Shown: positions 31,644-41,662, counted from the stretch's first letter. The stretch: 64,000 nt of DNA from an uncultured Clostridia bacterium (GCA_937891895.1 CALATN010000218.1:9472-73471); one strand, 5' to 3'. Numbers and translations are program-made. The notes: a model not told the origin generated them from the letters alone.

Positions 31644-33272
31644 ATGGCGGTTAAGGAACAGGTAACAAAGGTCAAAAAGACCTTCACAACCTTCTGGGAC
31701 GGTCAGAGCAAGGTGCGCAAGATTCTTTACATATCAATTCTTGCGGCGATACTGCTTCTGGCAATCATTGTGACGGTTGTTCTGAATAAAAAGGATTATA
31801 TAGTTCTCTATGAGGGGCTTGAAACTGCTGAAGCGGCTGAAATGGTTGCTCTCATTGAGGAAATGGGATATGAGGCAGAACTTTCGGGCGGGTCGATTAC
31901 CGTACTGAAGGGCACGGAGGATAAGATTGCGATTTCTCTTGCCCAGCAGAATTACCCCAAGAGCAATATGAACTATACCCTTACAACTGAAAAGACAGGT
32001 ATGTTCACGACAAACGATGAGCGTAAGACTTATGACAGAATTGATATGGAAAACAAGCTCAGTGCACTCATCGGCTCAATGGAAAATATCAGCGAGGCTC
32101 ATGTTACACTTACAGAGCCTGAGCAGAAGAATACGGTAATTACTTCAAACAAGCAGTTCCCGACAGCAGGTGTTGTAGTTCATCTTGATGGTATTGACAA
32201 GCTTTCAAGCAAGCAGGTTATCGGTATCACAAATCTTGTCAAGTCCTCCTGGTCAGGACTTACAGAGGAAAATGTGGTAATTGTTGACAATTACGGTATT
32301 CCTCAGGTTGTGATTGACGAAACCGAATTTGACCTTGTTACTGACGAAACAAAGAAGCTTGCGTTCAAGACAATGCTTGAAAATTCAATCAAGGATAAAA
32401 TTCTTGAAATGCTTATCCCGATTTACGGCGACGACGGTGTTTCTGTTGCGGTAAATATGGTGCTTAACTTCGACACAAAGGTAAGTGAAACTACCGACTA
32501 CTCCCCTGAGGGAAATACAAATACAGGTGTTGCTCAGCATAACCACTATTCAGGTGCAAACGGCGGAACGACTGTTGACGGCGGCGTTGTCGGCGTTGAG
32601 GGCAATGCTGATGATACATATCCTACAGGCGATACAAACGGCGGCGGAAGCTGGGCGGAAGAGGAATATACAAATACATATCTTGTTGATACATACAAGG
32701 AACAGGTTGAAAAGGCTGGCTACGATATCGCAGGTCTTTCCATTTCGGTTGTTGTTTACACCGATTACCTTTCCGAAGCTGAAAGACAGTCGCTGGTAAG
32801 CCTTGTCGGAAATGCGGGTACGGTTAACCCTGAGGTTCTGGAAGATGTTGTTACAGTTACAAACTTCAGAAGATTTGACGACGAGGGTGACGTTCCTGTA
32901 AGCGCCGCTCCGAAGTATCTGTTCGGTCTTACATTTGACCAGCTTATTCTTGTTGGTGCAATCGTACTTATCCTTATTCTTGTTCTTCTTATTGTTATGG
33001 CAATTCTGTCCAGCAACTCCAAGAAGAAGAGAAAGGAATTCGAGAAGAAGATTATCGAAAGCAGCGGACTTGGCGAGGAGGACGCAGAGGGTGTTGTGGA
33101 TACATTCACCTTCAGCGATGCGGGAGAGCCGATCGAGGTACCAAGCCTTACCGACGACCAGATCGAAACCAAGGAAGTTGTTATCAGAAGAGAAATCAGC
33201 GAATTTGCGAAGTTCAGCCCCGAAATTGTGGCTCAGCTTCTCAGAAGCTGGATGAAGGAAGAGGAGGATTAA
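31644..33272 (+). CDS. fliF: Flagellar MS-ring protein FliF
   Basis: 542 residues. It has an N-terminal membrane helix (about 27-47) and a C-terminal helix (about 430-455), with ring-building motifs between (YVVLYEGL-type start; LSGGSITVLKGTEDKIAI; MENISEAHVTLTEP). A Gly/Asn-rich flexible segment lies at about 290-345. The C-terminal cytoplasmic tail (EFAKFSPEIVAQLLRSWMKE) binds FliG. AAGGAAGGA precedes the ATG. The protein forms the platform for export gate, rod and rotor. Confidence 0.96.
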   Translation: MAVKEQVTKVKKTFTTFWDGQSKVRKILYISILAAILLLAIIVTVVLNKKDYIVLYEGLETAEAAEMVALIEEMGYEAELSGGSITVLKGTEDKIAISLAQQNYPKSNMNYTLTTEKTGMFTTNDERKTYDRIDMENKLSALIGSMENISEAHVTLTEPEQKNTVITSNKQFPTAGVVVHLDGIDKLSSKQVIGITNLVKSSWSGLTEENVVIVDNYGIPQVVIDETEFDLVTDETKKLAFKTMLENSIKDKILEMLIPIYGDDGVSVAVNMVLNFDTKVSETTDYSPEGNTNTGVAQHNHYSGANGGTTVDGGVVGVEGNADDTYPTGDTNGGGSWAEEEYTNTYLVDTYKEQVEKAGYDIAGLSISVVVYTDYLSEAERQSLVSLVGNAGTVNPEVLEDVVTVTNFRRFDDEGDVPVSAAPKYLFGLTFDQLILVGAIVLILILVLLIVMAILSSNSKKKRKEFEKKIIESSGLGEEDAEGVVDTFTFSDAGEPIEVPSLTDDQIETKEVVIRREISEFAKFSPEIVAQLLRSWMKEEED

Positions 33273-33275
33273 CTG

Positions 33276-34286
33276 ATGCCGGATATTCAGGAACTTACCC
33301 CCGTGCAGAAAGCGGCAGTGGTTATCACCTCTATAGGTGCAGAAAATGCTGCTCATGTTTATAAGCGCTTGAGCGATGATGAAGTTGAAAAGCTCACCTT
33401 CGAGGTTTCAAGCCTTCCATATATGGATATTGGTCAGGTCGACTCAGTTCTCAATGAATTCTATGAACTGTGTCTGACCCAGAAGGTTATCACAGAAGGC
33501 GGTATCGACTACGCAAGATCTGTTCTGGAAAAGGCCTACGGCCCCGAAATGGCACAGAAGCTCATGGAGAAGGTTTCCAAATCCATGCAGACAAAGGCTT
33601 TCGAGTTTGTCAGAAAGTCCGACTACAAGAACCTTCTTGCTATCATCCAGAACGAGCATCCGCAGACAATCGCTCTCGTGCTCTCATACGTAAACTCCGA
33701 ACAGGCTTCTGCTGTTCTTCAGGAGCTGCCGAGAGAAAAGCGTGTTGAGGTTGTTGAAAGAATTGCGAAGATGGAATCCGCTTCGCCTGAAACAGTCAAG
33801 GCAATCGAGTCCACTCTCGAAAGAAAGTTTGCGGCTGTTGTTTCTATGGATCTTACAGAAGTTGGCGGTATCAACTATGTTGCTGACGTACTCAACAAGG
33901 TTGACCGTGGTACAGAAAAATACATCTTCGACGAACTCTCCGCAAGAGATCCCGCTCTCGTGGAAGAAATCAAGAAGAAGATGTTCGTATTCGAGGATAT
34001 CCTCTCTCTCGACTCTATGTCCATCCAGCGTTTCATCAGAGACGTGGAAACAAAGGATCTGGCTATTGCAATCAAGGGCTCCAACGCAGAAGTTGCTGCT
34101 ACACTTTATGCAAATATGCCGCAGAGAATGCAGGAATCCATTCAGCAGGAAATCGAGTACCTCCACAACGTGCGTATGCGTGACGTTGACGAGGCTCAGC
34201 AGAGAATTGTTGGTATCATCCGTCATCTTGAAGAAGAAGGCGAGCTGGTAATCGGCAAGGGCGGAGAGGACGAGATAATTGCTTAA
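33276..34286 (+). CDS. fliG: Flagellar motor switch protein FliG
   Basis: 336 residues, normal. It is the rotor subunit that interacts with MotA. N-terminal LTPVQKAAVVITSIGAENA binds FliF; EHPQTIALVLSYVNSEQASA is the middle domain (EHPQ motif). The C-terminal torque helix contains charged residues around DVETKDLAIAIKGSNAEV. It starts 3 bases after fliF, and its end overlaps the fliH start by 8 bases, a tightly coupled set. Confidence 0.96.
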   Translation: MPDIQELTPVQKAAVVITSIGAENAAHVYKRLSDDEVEKLTFEVSSLPYMDIGQVDSVLNEFYELCLTQKVITEGGIDYARSVLEKAYGPEMAQKLMEKVSKSMQTKAFEFVRKSDYKNLLAIIQNEHPQTIALVLSYVNSEQASAVLQELPREKRVEVVERIAKMESASPETVKAIESTLERKFAAVVSMDLTEVGGINYVADVLNKVDRGTEKYIFDELSARDPALVEEIKKKMFVFEDILSLDSMSIQRFIRDVETKDLAIAIKGSNAEVAATLYANMPQRMQESIQQEIEYLHNVRMRDVDEAQQRIVGIIRHLEEEGELVIGKGGEDEIIA

Positions 34287-35148
34287 AATCGTTAGGAACA
34301 TCGGCACAGCTTATGAAATGGGCGAGCCTGTTACCATTGACAATACGGTTTATATCCCTGTTGAAGATGATGAAACAGGCGAGGTGCTTTCCGAGGAGGA
34401 GCTTCGCAGACGTGAGGAACAGGAGGCGGCTGAAAAGAAGGCTGCTGAGGAATACCGCATAAACGAGGAAGTTGCAAAGCGGTTAAGGGTTGCTCTTGCG
34501 GAAAGAAGTGCACAGCTTGAAAAGGAACGTGCCGAGATTATAGAGCAGGCTAAAAAAGAAGCCGCTGCTATTACCGCTGATACAAAAGCGGCGACTATGG
34601 CGGTTATGGAAAAAGCCCAGAACGAATGCGTAATTCTCAAGGAGCAGGCAAAAACAGAGGGCTATAATGAAGGTTACGCAAGCGGTCGTGAGGAGTCGCT
34701 GGAAAAATACAAGAAGTACATCGACGCTTCAGGCAAGCTCCTTTCCGAGATAAATTCCAGAAAGGAAGCATACTATATTTCAAACGAGGACGAATTGCGG
34801 ACTACGGTTTTTGAGATGGTAAAGAAAATCACAAGGGCTGAGCTTGAGGCAAACCCGAAGATTATCGAGGGTATTGTTGCTGAGGCGGCAAAGAATTTCC
34901 GTAATTCCGACTATATGAAGATTACTCTTGCAGAGGACGGACTTACCGAAAGGTTCAGAACGGACGAAAAGCTTATCAAGGAGCTTATCCCGTTTGTTCC
35001 TGAGGTTGAAATCGAGTTTGATGACGAGGCCGAGGAGGGCACGATTATTCTGGACAACGGTTCGGAAATCGTGGACGCAGGCATTCCGACTCAGCTTGAT
35101 TTCCTGAAGGAAATTCTCAACAACACAAGAGGCAAAACACAGGATTAA
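34279..35148 (+). CDS. fliH: Flagellar assembly protein FliH
   Basis: 289 residues. It regulates the FliI export ATPase and carries it to the C-ring. A long Glu/Ala/Lys-rich coiled-coil (about 35-130) contains GYNEGYASGREESLEKY with the Gly-spaced FliH pattern, and is followed by an E-subunit-like C-terminal domain. The TTG start lies 9 nt after GGAGAGG within fliG; an ATG at 34315 is a less supported alternative. Its position between fliG and fliI confirms the assignment. Confidence 0.88.
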   Translation: MLKIVRNIGTAYEMGEPVTIDNTVYIPVEDDETGEVLSEEELRRREEQEAAEKKAAEEYRINEEVAKRLRVALAERSAQLEKERAEIIEQAKKEAAAITADTKAATMAVMEKAQNECVILKEQAKTEGYNEGYASGREESLEKYKKYIDASGKLLSEINSRKEAYYISNEDELRTTVFEMVKKITRAELEANPKIIEGIVAEAAKNFRNSDYMKITLAEDGLTERFRTDEKLIKELIPFVPEVEIEFDDEAEEGTIILDNGSEIVDAGIPTQLDFLKEILNNTRGKTQD

Positions 35149-35166
35149 CACTATCGGAGCATTGAT

Positions 35167-36486
35167 ATGAATTTTACAGCAGTTCGGGACGCCGTCAAGC
35201 AGGCGGATTTGTTCAGATACAAGGGTAAAATTGAAAAGATTATCGGTATGACCATTGAGGCGTCGGGACCGACTGCGAATATAGGCGATGTGTGCAGAAT
35301 TTACCGTAAGAATGAAAACGGCAAGGCTGATGCGTCCTATATTTACGGCGAGGTTGTAGGCTTCAACAACGGCAAGGTTATGCTTATGCCATACACCGAT
35401 ATTGAGGGTATCGGCCCGGGGTCAATTGTTGACAACACGGGCAGACAGCTTCAGGTTGACGTGGGCAACGAGCTGGTGGGACGAATTATCAATGCGATTG
35501 GTGAGCCGATTGATGGCGGACCTCCGATAAACACAACAGACAGATATTCCATTGCAGGTGAACCTGTTAACCCGCTGACAAGACCGAGAATTGATGACAT
35601 TATTCCGTTCGGGGTAAAGGCAATTGACGGCTTGCTGACAATAGGCAGAGGTCAGCGTATGGGTATCTTTGCAGGCTCAGGTGTTGGTAAGTCAACGCTT
35701 CTGGGTATGATTGCGAGAGAGGTTCAGGCAGATATAAATGTTATCGCTCTGGTCGGCGAGCGTGGACGAGAAGTTCTTGAGTTTATTGAGCGTGACCTTG
35801 GCGAAAAGGGTATGGCGCGTTCGGTGCTGGTTGTTGCAACATCTGACCAGCCTGCGATGATGCGCAACAAATGCCCTATGACAGCAACGGCTATTGCTGA
35901 GTACTTCAAGGACCAGGGCAAGAACGTCCTGCTGATGATGGACTCACTGACACGATACGCAATGGCACAGCGAGAAATCGGTCTTGCGGTTGGAGAGGCG
36001 CCTATCGCAAGAGGTTATACACCGTCAATCTACACGGCGATGCCGAAGCTGCTTGAAAGAGCGGGTAACTTTGAGCAGGGCTCAATCACAGGCATTTACA
36101 CAGTGCTTGTTGAGGGTGACGATACAAACGAGCCTATCTCCGATACAGTGCGTGGTATCATCGACGGACACATTATTCTTTCCAGAAAGGTTGCGGCAAG
36201 AAACCATTACCCCGCAATCGAAGTGCTGGAGTCGGTTTCTCGTCTTATGTCGGAAATTGCCGACAAGCCGCAGCGTGACGCAGCTTCAAAGATGCGTAAT
36301 CTGCTGTCGGTTTATTATTCCAACTACGACCTTGTTTCAATCGGTGCTTACAAGAAGGGTACAAACCCAGCACTTGACGAGGCACTGAGAAAAATCGACA
36401 AAATCAACGCTTTCTTACAGCAGGCTACCGACGAAGCGTTCAGCTTTGAGGAAACTGTTGAGATGATGAAGGCTGCCGTAAAATAA
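35167..36486 (+). CDS. fliI: Flagellum-specific export ATPase FliI
   Basis: 439 residues. It is homologous to F1-ATPase beta and energises export of rod, hook and filament subunits. Walker A FAGSGVGKSTLLG (about residue 170), GERGREVLEFIERDLG, Walker B LLMMDSLTRYAMAQREI, and ARGYTPSIYTAMPKLLER are present. The C-terminal helical domain is complete. A GAGCATTGAT spacer with a weak ribosome site precedes the ATG. Confidence 0.97.
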   Translation: MNFTAVRDAVKQADLFRYKGKIEKIIGMTIEASGPTANIGDVCRIYRKNENGKADASYIYGEVVGFNNGKVMLMPYTDIEGIGPGSIVDNTGRQLQVDVGNELVGRIINAIGEPIDGGPPINTTDRYSIAGEPVNPLTRPRIDDIIPFGVKAIDGLLTIGRGQRMGIFAGSGVGKSTLLGMIAREVQADINVIALVGERGREVLEFIERDLGEKGMARSVLVVATSDQPAMMRNKCPMTATAIAEYFKDQGKNVLLMMDSLTRYAMAQREIGLAVGEAPIARGYTPSIYTAMPKLLERAGNFEQGSITGIYTVLVEGDDTNEPISDTVRGIIDGHIILSRKVAARNHYPAIEVLESVSRLMSEIADKPQRDAASKMRNLLSVYYSNYDLVSIGAYKKGTNPALDEALRKIDKINAFLQQATDEAFSFEETVEMMKAAVK

Positions 36487-36521
36487 GAGGTTGAGATAAA
36501 TTTGTTACGGAGGGTTAAACC

Positions 36522-36965
36522 TTGAAACGGTTTGAATTTTCCTTGAACAAGCTCAAGGGCTACAAGCAGCAGGTGCTGGACAGAGAAAAGAATGACCTTG
36601 CTCATTTAAGACGCCAGCAGCAGCAGTATATCGACGAGAAGAATGCTCTCGAGGAAAAGCTGAGGAAGTCCAATGAGGAGTTCTGTGTAAAATCCGCACA
36701 GGGTATGTCAATCCTTCAGGTTACAACCTTCAAGGGTTATCACCATTCCCTTTCCCAGCAAATAAAAGAGCTGGAGGCTTCCATTGAAAAAATGGAGGTA
36801 AGGGTGCAGAAGCAGCTTGGTGTTGTAATTGAGGCGACAAAAGAGGTTTCGTCCCTTGACAAGCTGGAGGAAAAACAGCTTGAGGAGTACAACTTCAAGG
36901 TTGCCAAGGCTGATGAGCAGTTCATTGCGGAGTACGTTCAGAACAGCACATATAAAAATGAATAA
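36522..36965 (+). CDS. fliJ: Flagellar export chaperone FliJ
   Basis: 147 residues, almost entirely coiled coil rich in Gln, Glu and Lys (FSLNKLKGYKQQVLDREKND; LRRQQQQYIDEKNALEEKLR). FliJ links the export ATPase to FlhA, like the gamma subunit of F-ATPase. The TTG start follows GGAGGGTTAAAC. Identification rests on length, coiled-coil nature and position after fliI. Confidence 0.88.
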   Translation: MKRFEFSLNKLKGYKQQVLDREKNDLAHLRRQQQQYIDEKNALEEKLRKSNEEFCVKSAQGMSILQVTTFKGYHHSLSQQIKELEASIEKMEVRVQKQLGVVIEATKEVSSLDKLEEKQLEEYNFKVAKADEQFIAEYVQNSTYKNE

Positions 36966-37045
36966 TTTTAAATTGATTTAAGGGGCAAAGCGTAATGCTG
37001 AGCACTTTAAATATATACTATTATAATGAAGGGAGGTAAATACAA

Positions 37046-38398
37046 TTGAATACGGTTTTGTTTGATTTACAGGCGGCGGTTATGGCGGCTTCTGTAAGCA
37101 GCGGAAGCAGCAATGCTCTGACGGAAATTCCTGAGGACGGCAGCAGCTTTTCCGATGTACTTGCGGCGCAGAAGGAGCTTGTTACTGACAGTGCGGTTAA
37201 TCAGGCGGCTGAAAACGGTGAGGTTGATGCGGCAATGCCCGAGGATGAGGCAGAGCAGGATTTCTCCGCAGTTCTCAATGCTATCGAAAATGCTGACGAG
37301 AATATGAAAAAGGCTATGCTTAAGCTTTTACAGACAGTTCTCAAGGCGTTCAGAGGTTCTGATGACGATAAGGAAAGGGCAACAGACCTGTTTGCACTTT
37401 TCTCCGACGGAAGCGCAGGTATGGCAGAGGACGAGGAAGATATGCTTCTCGGCTGTGAGCTTCTCAATCAGACAGGTATGATGATTGAAATGGAGCTTAC
37501 TGAAGGCAAGGCGGCAGATGAAATCATTGCTGAGCTTGAAGACAGTATCGTGAAAATCCTCGGTGAGGATGCTGACGAAACAACAGCGGCAGAGCTTATG
37601 GCTTCGTTGCTTGGAGCACCTACAGGAATTGCTGACGGCAATGACCTTATGAGTGCGGCTGATGTTCTCAAGGCTGCAAAGCAGACTATCTGCGAAATCA
37701 ACCCCGAAGATGCTGAAAAGATGGAACAGCTTTTTGCTGACATCAAGGGCATTTCCTACGAAAAGACAGAGAATGTTCCCGATGTTTTCAGACTTAATTT
37801 TACAGCAGTCAAGATTAACAACGCAAGCAAGCAGGTTGCTGAAATAAGCACAGAGGATGAAATCAATCCTGAGCTTATGACAGATGTAAAGCCTGAGGTT
37901 ATCACCGACAAGCCCGTGATAACAGAAAAAACTGCGGAATCCGTTCAGATTCAGGTTACTGAGGTCATTACAGAAAAGCTTACAGCTATGAAGAGCAGCA
38001 ACGGTGTTGAAGAGCTGACAATGATTCTCAAGCCGGAAAATCTTGGCGAGGTTGCTGTCAAGCTTATCAAGGAAAACGGTGCGGTTACAGTTCTTCTTAC
38101 TGCACAGTATGATGAGGTAGGCAAGGCAATGGCAGACCGTGCGGCAGCTCTTACCACAAGCCTTCAGAACCAGAACTACAACGTTAAGGAAGTTCTTGTT
38201 GTAGCGGCGGGCAATGCGGCTGAGCAGATGGGACTTGATTTCACAAATCAGGGATTCAACTTCGCACAGAACAGAGGCGAAAATCAGGGAGGCAGCACTA
38301 ACAACCGCAGAATCGAAGAAATTGACGGAATTGAAGAAACAGAAGCCGTTACAGGCACAGCAAAACTCAAGGAGGCTAAATTATGGACGACAGCTTAA
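37046..38398 (+). CDS. fliK: Flagellar hook-length control protein FliK
   Basis: 450 residues. The acidic, low-complexity N-terminal two thirds act as a secreted ruler. The conserved C-terminal domain (ELTMILKPENLGEVAVKLIK, then ADRAAALTTSLQNQNYNVKE) switches export specificity through FlhB. The start TTG follows GGGAGGTAAA. A TATAAT-like box at 37022 lies in the spacer but no convincing -35 is seen. Its end overlaps flgD by 16 bases. Confidence 0.9.
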   Translation: MNTVLFDLQAAVMAASVSSGSSNALTEIPEDGSSFSDVLAAQKELVTDSAVNQAAENGEVDAAMPEDEAEQDFSAVLNAIENADENMKKAMLKLLQTVLKAFRGSDDDKERATDLFALFSDGSAGMAEDEEDMLLGCELLNQTGMMIEMELTEGKAADEIIAELEDSIVKILGEDADETTAAELMASLLGAPTGIADGNDLMSAADVLKAAKQTICEINPEDAEKMEQLFADIKGISYEKTENVPDVFRLNFTAVKINNASKQVAEISTEDEINPELMTDVKPEVITDKPVITEKTAESVQIQVTEVITEKLTAMKSSNGVEELTMILKPENLGEVAVKLIKENGAVTVLLTAQYDEVGKAMADRAAALTTSLQNQNYNVKEVLVVAAGNAAEQMGLDFTNQGFNFAQNRGENQGGSTNNRRIEEIDGIEETEAVTGTAKLKEAKLWTTA

Positions 38399-39930
38399 GA
38401 TTATCCAATGTCGGCGTTTACAGTAAGTATTCAAATACATATATTGATACAACTGCAGGCGACAATGATGAATCCAACAGCTACATGAACTTTGACAGCT
38501 ATCTCAAGCTGCTTGTTTCACAGATGCAGAATCAGGATTTCAATGATCCGATGAAGGACTCCGAAGTTCTCAACCAGATGGCACAGTATTCTATGCTTGA
38601 AGGTATCAAGAATATGACCCAGCAGAACAATATCAGCTATTCCACTTCTCTTGTGGGCAAGGTTGTTACTGTAAGTGACGGTTATGATTACTACACAGGC
38701 AAGGTTGAATCCGTTACTGTTACAAACGGTGAGCCGAAGCTTATGATTGATGGTAAGGGCTATGACTGCACGACAGTTTCCGACATTGTTTCCGATGATG
38801 TTTACAAAGACCTTTACTCAATGGTAGGCAAGGACGTGAAGATCACTCTCACAGGCGAAACAGGCAAGGTTACTGATGTTATCTTCATGGGCGGTGAAAG
38901 CTACGTTGTTCTTAACGGCAAGGAAGCAGTTCCGCGGTCTACAGTTGAGATTGTTGAGGCAAAGGCTGAAGCAGGTACAGAGGAAAATGCTGAAGAAAAT
39001 GTTACGGTTGTTACTGACGAAGTGAACGGCGACACAACTTCAGGCAAGGCAGAGGAAAACGTAATGACTGTAAGTGCATCTGCAGAAGCACAGGGTGCGG
39101 CAGTTAAAGCACAGAATGTTGTACAGAAATCTCAGTCCCTTATTGACGACTATATGAAGGAGCTTGACTCAATCGATGAGGCAAACGGTGTAAGCAAGGC
39201 GGCAGAGGTAACTGAAACTCAGGAAATTACTGACGAATATGTACTTCAGACAGCAGAGCTTAAGGTTCCCGATTATGCGGCAGGTATCTATGCTGACGGA
39301 GCAGTTCTTTCAGGAACAGTTACTCTCAAGGATGTTGATAACACCTACAGCAGCGGCAGAGTTACTTCCACAGCAAATCTTGATCCTGAAACAGCAGAAA
39401 GAACAGCTGACGGCAAGCTCAAGGGTGTAACAACAGAGGCAGGCGTTTCCGAACCTGACTGTGTACCTCACAGAATTTCTGTTGAAAAATATCCTGAAGA
39501 AGCAGCACTTGCTGATGCACTCGGAACAAGAATGTATGATATCCGTTTCATTCACAACACAGCTATCACTTCAAGAATCAAGACTGATGAGATTATCGGT
39601 TATTCTTCAAGCGGAAAGCCTGTTACAGAGATCGGCTACAGCGGCGTTGGTCAGCTTGGCGAGGTTATTACATTCGCAGACGGAACACAGAGAGTTGAAA
39701 TTCTTCTCAAGAACGGTCACTCCACTTGGATGACAACTTCAGGTAACCTTACTCTCGATGAAATCTGCACAAGAGAATTTGCACCGGGCAAGCTTACAGG
39801 TAAGCTTACAGCGTTTGAAAGAGCAATCAGACATTATTCACGTCCGATGGAAAATTATGATAAGACAGCTCTCAGACAGTTCAACAATTACCTTGAATCA
39901 CAGGGCATTACAGTAGTAAATCCTGTTTAA
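38383..39930 (+). CDS. flgD: Flagellar hook-capping protein FlgD with a long C-terminal extension
   Basis: 515 residues, more than twice the usual 140-230. The N-terminal 100 residues are canonical FlgD (YLKLLVSQMQNQDFNDPMKD, then SEVLNQMAQYSMLEGIKNM). Residues about 100-190 resemble the FlgD Tudor/Ig-like domain (VGKVVTVSDGYDYYTGKVES). An Ala/Glu/Thr-rich linker follows (about 190-330), then about 170 residues of unknown, folded-looking sequence (HRISVEKYPEEAALADALGT; YSSSGKPVTEIGYSGVGQLG; AIRHYSRPMENYDKTALRQF). The cap is needed for hook assembly. The extension has no function I can name. Confidence 0.9.
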   Translation: MDDSLRLSNVGVYSKYSNTYIDTTAGDNDESNSYMNFDSYLKLLVSQMQNQDFNDPMKDSEVLNQMAQYSMLEGIKNMTQQNNISYSTSLVGKVVTVSDGYDYYTGKVESVTVTNGEPKLMIDGKGYDCTTVSDIVSDDVYKDLYSMVGKDVKITLTGETGKVTDVIFMGGESYVVLNGKEAVPRSTVEIVEAKAEAGTEENAEENVTVVTDEVNGDTTSGKAEENVMTVSASAEAQGAAVKAQNVVQKSQSLIDDYMKELDSIDEANGVSKAAEVTETQEITDEYVLQTAELKVPDYAAGIYADGAVLSGTVTLKDVDNTYSSGRVTSTANLDPETAERTADGKLKGVTTEAGVSEPDCVPHRISVEKYPEEAALADALGTRMYDIRFIHNTAITSRIKTDEIIGYSSSGKPVTEIGYSGVGQLGEVITFADGTQRVEILLKNGHSTWMTTSGNLTLDEICTREFAPGKLTGKLTAFERAIRHYSRPMENYDKTALRQFNNYLESQGITVVNPV

Positions 39931-39949
39931 TGAAAGGAAATGGTGCCGA

Positions 39950-40369
39950 ATGTTAATCAGTGAATATCTTCAGCTGAGAAATGTATCGGTAACGACCGGC
40001 AAGGCGCAGGGGCTGCCACAGCTGCATCCGAACGGTGCGCAGACGGTTAACCCTCAGAACAGCGATTTTGCCAAGGAGCTGAAAAGCCAGCTCGAAGCTC
40101 TCAATCAGAGCAGCGGTGTGCAGTTTTCCAAGCACGCTATGGAACGAATACACGAGCGTAATATTGACCTCTCCGAGGACAATAAGCTGGACAGACTGAA
40201 CAAAGCGGTTGAGCTTGCAGGCGAAAGAGGCTCGGCAGACGCACTTGTTATGATTGATACGACAGCATTTCTCGTAAGCGTAAAGAACAACAAGGTTATT
40301 ACAACACTTTCTGCAGATGATATGCAGGGAAACATTTTTACAAATATTGACTCTACTGTAATAATGTAA
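39950..40369 (+). CDS. TIGR02530-type flagellar operon protein
   Basis: 139 residues. The core FSKHAMERIHERNIDLSEDN, AVELAGERGSADALVMID and FLVSVKNNKVITTL match the small flagellar protein family TIGR02530, found next to flgD and flgE in Firmicutes and spirochaetes. Its exact role is not established; a link to hook assembly is suggested by position. GAAAGGAAATGG precedes the ATG. Confidence 0.85.
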   Translation: MLISEYLQLRNVSVTTGKAQGLPQLHPNGAQTVNPQNSDFAKELKSQLEALNQSSGVQFSKHAMERIHERNIDLSEDNKLDRLNKAVELAGERGSADALVMIDTTAFLVSVKNNKVITTLSADDMQGNIFTNIDSTVIM

Positions 40370-40372
40370 AAA

Positions 40373-40480
40373 TTCAAAAATCTTCGATTTTTGAACTCCA
40401 AGTTTTCTTCGAAAACTTTTAAAATTCAAAAGCTTTGCTTTTGAACCCCAAGAATAGCTTTTCTTCGAAAATCAATTCTT
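40373..40480 (+). repeat. Hairpin array upstream of flgE
   Basis: TTCAAAAATC/GATTTTTGAA (40373-40395, loop TTC), AAGTTTTC/GAAAACTT (40400-40418, loop TTC), TTCAAAAGC/GCTTTTGAA (40425-40445, loop TTT), then an imperfect stem at 40450-40480. The first and third are variants of one another. The remaining 120 bases to flgE hold TTGACT at 40501 without a matching -10, and a GGTCGGACCGAAAGGAAACCG stretch; no gene is seen. Confidence 0.75.
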
Positions 40481-40608
40481 TTACCGATTTTAATTTGGCG
40501 TTGACTTATTTATACGGTCGGACCGAAAGGAAACCGTTTCGTCCCGAACGATTGAAGGACGATGCTTCGGTCAGCGCACACTTAATTTAAAAAAGGAGTG
40601 CTTAACTT

Positions 40609-41658
40609 ATGGTTAGATCACTTTACTCAGGTGTATCGGGTCTTACGACACACCAGCAGAGAATGGACGTTATCGGTAATAACATCGCTAACGTTAATAC
40701 ATATGGCTTCAAGGCTTCAAGAGTTACCTTCCGTGATGTTTACTATCAGACATCAATCGGTGAAACAGCAGGTACTCACGCATTTGCGGGTAACAACCCA
40801 TCCACAGTTGGTTATGGTGTACAGCTTGGCTCTATTGACAAGGATATGGAAATGTCATCCTTCCAGTCAACAAACAGAGTTCTTGATATAGCAATCAGCG
40901 GCAGCGGCTTCTTTATCACATCTCAGTTTGATGGTTCACTGCTTAATGCTGACCCTGACACAGGTATGCTTGCTGACCCATACAACATTCCTCCTAAGTC
41001 TACAACCTATACAAGAATGGGTAATTTCTCAATCGACAGCAACGGTAACCTTGTTGCAGGTGCAAATACCTTTGTACTCGGTACTTGTAACTCTGACGAA
41101 GGTCTTGCTCTCGTAGGCGATGAAAGTGCTGCTATTCTTGATACGCTTAATATTGCTTCAGGCAGAAATACAGAAGGCGATAATGAGGAAGAAGGAGATG
41201 TATTCAGCTCCGACCTTACAGCTGCAAATATCATCAATATTGAAGAACTTATCAATCAGGCTTATGCTGAGGATCTGGAAGATACCGAAAAATGGCTTAC
41301 ATTCGCTGACCTTGAAAACTTCAATATTGGTGTAGACGGCGTTATCACAGTTACATACAACAGTAAGATGAAGGCTATCGCAAGAATTGAACTTGCTACA
41401 TTTGACAACCAGGAAGGTCTTATTGAAGACGGTAATACTTCCTTCCTTGAAACAGCTGCTTCAGGTGTTGCAAAGATCAAGAAGCCCGGCGACTCAGGTG
41501 CAGGCTTTACACAGTCCAACAAGCTGGAAATGTCCAACGTTAACCTCGCTCAGGAATTCTCTGATATGATCGTTACACAGAGAGGTTATCAGGCTAACGC
41601 AAGAATTATCACAACTTCCGACTCCATGCTTGAAGAGCTTGTAAACCTCAAGAGATAA
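40609..41658 (+). CDS. flgE: Flagellar hook protein FlgE
   Basis: 349 residues. It has the rod/hook N-terminal motif (LYSGVSGLTTHQQRMDVIGN, NIANVNTYGFKASR) and C-terminal D0 helix (NVNLAQEFSDMIVTQRGYQA, NARIITTSDSMLEELVNL). The middle, exposed domain is acidic and variable. About 120 copies form the universal joint. AAAAAGGAGTGC precedes the ATG. Uniquely within the operon, the gene is flanked on both sides by hairpin arrays, which suggests separate control of its mRNA level. Confidence 0.95.
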   Translation: MVRSLYSGVSGLTTHQQRMDVIGNNIANVNTYGFKASRVTFRDVYYQTSIGETAGTHAFAGNNPSTVGYGVQLGSIDKDMEMSSFQSTNRVLDIAISGSGFFITSQFDGSLLNADPDTGMLADPYNIPPKSTTYTRMGNFSIDSNGNLVAGANTFVLGTCNSDEGLALVGDESAAILDTLNIASGRNTEGDNEEEGDVFSSDLTAANIINIEELINQAYAEDLEDTEKWLTFADLENFNIGVDGVITVTYNSKMKAIARIELATFDNQEGLIEDGNTSFLETAASGVAKIKKPGDSGAGFTQSNKLEMSNVNLAQEFSDMIVTQRGYQANARIITTSDSMLEELVNLKR

Positions 41659-41662
41659 TAAA

